This document shows, in pieces, positions 6,167 through 6,750 of a stretch of DNA of 6,750 nt (the first letter of the stretch is position 1; each line of letters begins with the position of its first letter). This DNA comes from Thermoplasmata archaeon (GTDB lineage Archaea; Thermoplasmatota; Thermoplasmata; Thermoplasmatales; Thermoplasmataceae), in the NCBI GenBank assembly GCA_021806355.1, contig JAJZXT010000114.1, forward strand, positions 1-6,750, in the 5' to 3' direction. The notes under the pieces were generated by a model. The model did no database searches. It was not told where the DNA came from and worked only from the letters and a program-made list of their open reading frames with translations. A program made the position numbers and the translations under genes.

Positions 6167-6659
6167 CGCCGTATAATACCTTTGTGCTAAAAATTTTGAA
6201 TAATGTTTCACGCATTCAAGTTTTTATTTCGAAGCTCGTGGTAATTGTTCTTTCCTGTCGTTAAGTGAACGCGGAGAGGCTGGACTTAGAAATCTTTTTA
6301 CCCTCCATTTCCTCAGCCATTTCACCAATTAATAATTTCATTGAATTCCTTTACTTTCCTTCGGGTTAGTCAACATGAAAAAAGGTCATTTTCCATCCAC
6401 CATCATATGTATAGGTCATCTATCCTGTGTTTGGGGAATGAAAACTTAAAACCCGAAGATCATAATTTCCCAAAATAATATCGTAAAGAATTGCCAAATA
6501 CTCTCGTTTAAACGGCACAATTTTCAAAATAAAATAGATGTAAATTATTTTTCATTTTTTTCAGGTTATGTATTAGTGGCGTACCAGAGCCATTCACTTG
6601 CCGCTTAGAAATGATTAAATAGTGAGTAAATATTGTGGATATTACGCACAAGCCAAATG
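6167..6659. other. A+T-rich intergenic region without a convincing gene
   Basis: All frames are broken by stops and no RNA gene is recognisable. Contents that can be pointed to are: a 26-codon minus-strand mini-ORF at 6261-6341 (starts MKLLIGEMAEEMEG); a 24-codon plus-strand mini-ORF at 6375-6449 (starts MKKGHFPSTI); a nine-base inverted repeat CTTCGGGTT/AACCCGAAG at 6359-6367 and 6450-6458 enclosing the second mini-ORF; and a T-rich stretch around 6545-6561 on the plus strand. A decayed gene is possible but not shown. Confidence 0.5.
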
Positions 6660-6667
6660 TAAAAAAT
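6660..6667 (+). promoter_or_regulatory. Weak TATA-like box before the right-edge gene
   Basis: TAAAAAAT is centred about 23.5 bases upstream of the GTG at 6687, close to leaderless spacing. The string is low in complexity, and the call depends on the reality of the downstream partial gene. Confidence 0.25.
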
Positions 6668-6686
6668 CCAGTACTAGGCGGATAGG

Positions 6687-6750
6687 GTGAAAGAGCGATG
6701 GCTCAATGATGATCCACTATTTTCGTGCACTGGTAAAGATGGAGTTGTGA
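6687..6750 (+). CDS. Probable start of an unidentified gene, cut by the window edge
   Basis: From a GTG at 6687 an open frame runs to the end of the window (21 codons), preceded by an in-frame TAG at 6675-6677. The peptide begins (M)KERWLNDDPLFS and continues with CTGKDGVV. Its mix of charged, aromatic and small residues looks like a real soluble protein, unlike the other two plus-strand frames, which hit stops here. A TATA-like string about 24 bases upstream is compatible with a leaderless start, and there is no clear Shine-Dalgarno. I do not recognise the family from this fragment, and 64 bases are too few to exclude chance. Confidence 0.4.
   Translation, partial: MKERWLNDDPLFSCTGKDGVV

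Noticed and set aside
6137..6211. GTG-initiated 25-residue extension of RpoK as a membrane or signal segment
   Set aside because: RpoK is a cytosolic polymerase subunit of about 55 residues. The extension is outside the family and overlaps the TATA-like box.
6271..6300. GGCTGGACTTAGAAATC resembles the anticodon arm of tRNA-Leu (UAG)
   Set aside because: The anticodon stem does not pair, and no acceptor stem, T-arm or CCA-proximal pairing is found on either side, so this is not a tRNA gene and the likeness is probably chance.
6359..6458. Nine-base inverted repeat CTTCGGGTT/AACCCGAAG around a 24-codon ORF, as a possible miniature transposable element
   Set aside because: A nine-base match is about what chance allows in 500 bases. 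There is no target-site duplication and no second copy in the window.
6704..6750. ATGATGA at 6706-6712 as the C box of a C/D guide RNA
   Set aside because: No proper CUGA D or D' box follows at the usual spacing before the window ends, and the same bases fit a reading frame better.

Overview
The window looks like chromosomal DNA of a euryarchaeon, most likely of the order Thermoplasmatales (Ferroplasma/Acidiplasma/Cuniculiplasma-like). Pointers are the archaeal RNA polymerase subunit RpoK, a class I lysyl-tRNA synthetase, an HTH-phosphoribosyltransferase regulator of the archaeal GfcR type, an Mrp/NBP35 ATPase without the bacterial DUF59 domain, moderate A+T content, and TATA-like boxes about 25 bases before several start codons with no Shine-Dalgarno (leaderless transcription). 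The archaeal assignment is firm. The order is an inference from overall protein character, and the genus cannot be decided from this window.

Layout from left to right. Bases 1-142 hold no gene; a T-rich tract at 5-19 probably ends a gene lying to the left, and a T7 run at 120-126 (minus strand) probably ends mrp. The mrp gene (143-976, minus) and a HIT-family gene (1070-1543, plus) diverge from a short shared promoter region. After a 150-base gap, which carries an interrupted inverted repeat over the likely promoter, come gfcR-like (1694-2290) and lysS (2296-3783), which touch or overlap and are probably one operon. The metG gene follows; a TATA box inside the longest reading frame argues for its own leaderless promoter and a start at 3849. 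The metG and rpoK genes converge, with only two bases between their stop codons and a hairpin over the junction. The last ~550 bases are A+T-rich and mostly empty. They hold two mini-ORFs of doubtful reality, and at 6687 what looks like the beginning of another plus-strand gene cut by the window edge.

Functionally this is a core information-processing neighbourhood: two aminoacyl-tRNA synthetases (Lys, Met), an RNA polymerase subunit, a probable Fe-S carrier ATPase and a nucleotide-hydrolysing HIT protein. The least routine member is the regulator upstream of lysS. I see no mobile element, CRISPR array, rRNA or convincing tRNA, and no clearly new biological system. The points most worth following are the regulator-lysS coupling with its upstream repeat, the degenerate signature motifs in both synthetases, and the start-site revisions suggested by promoter spacing.
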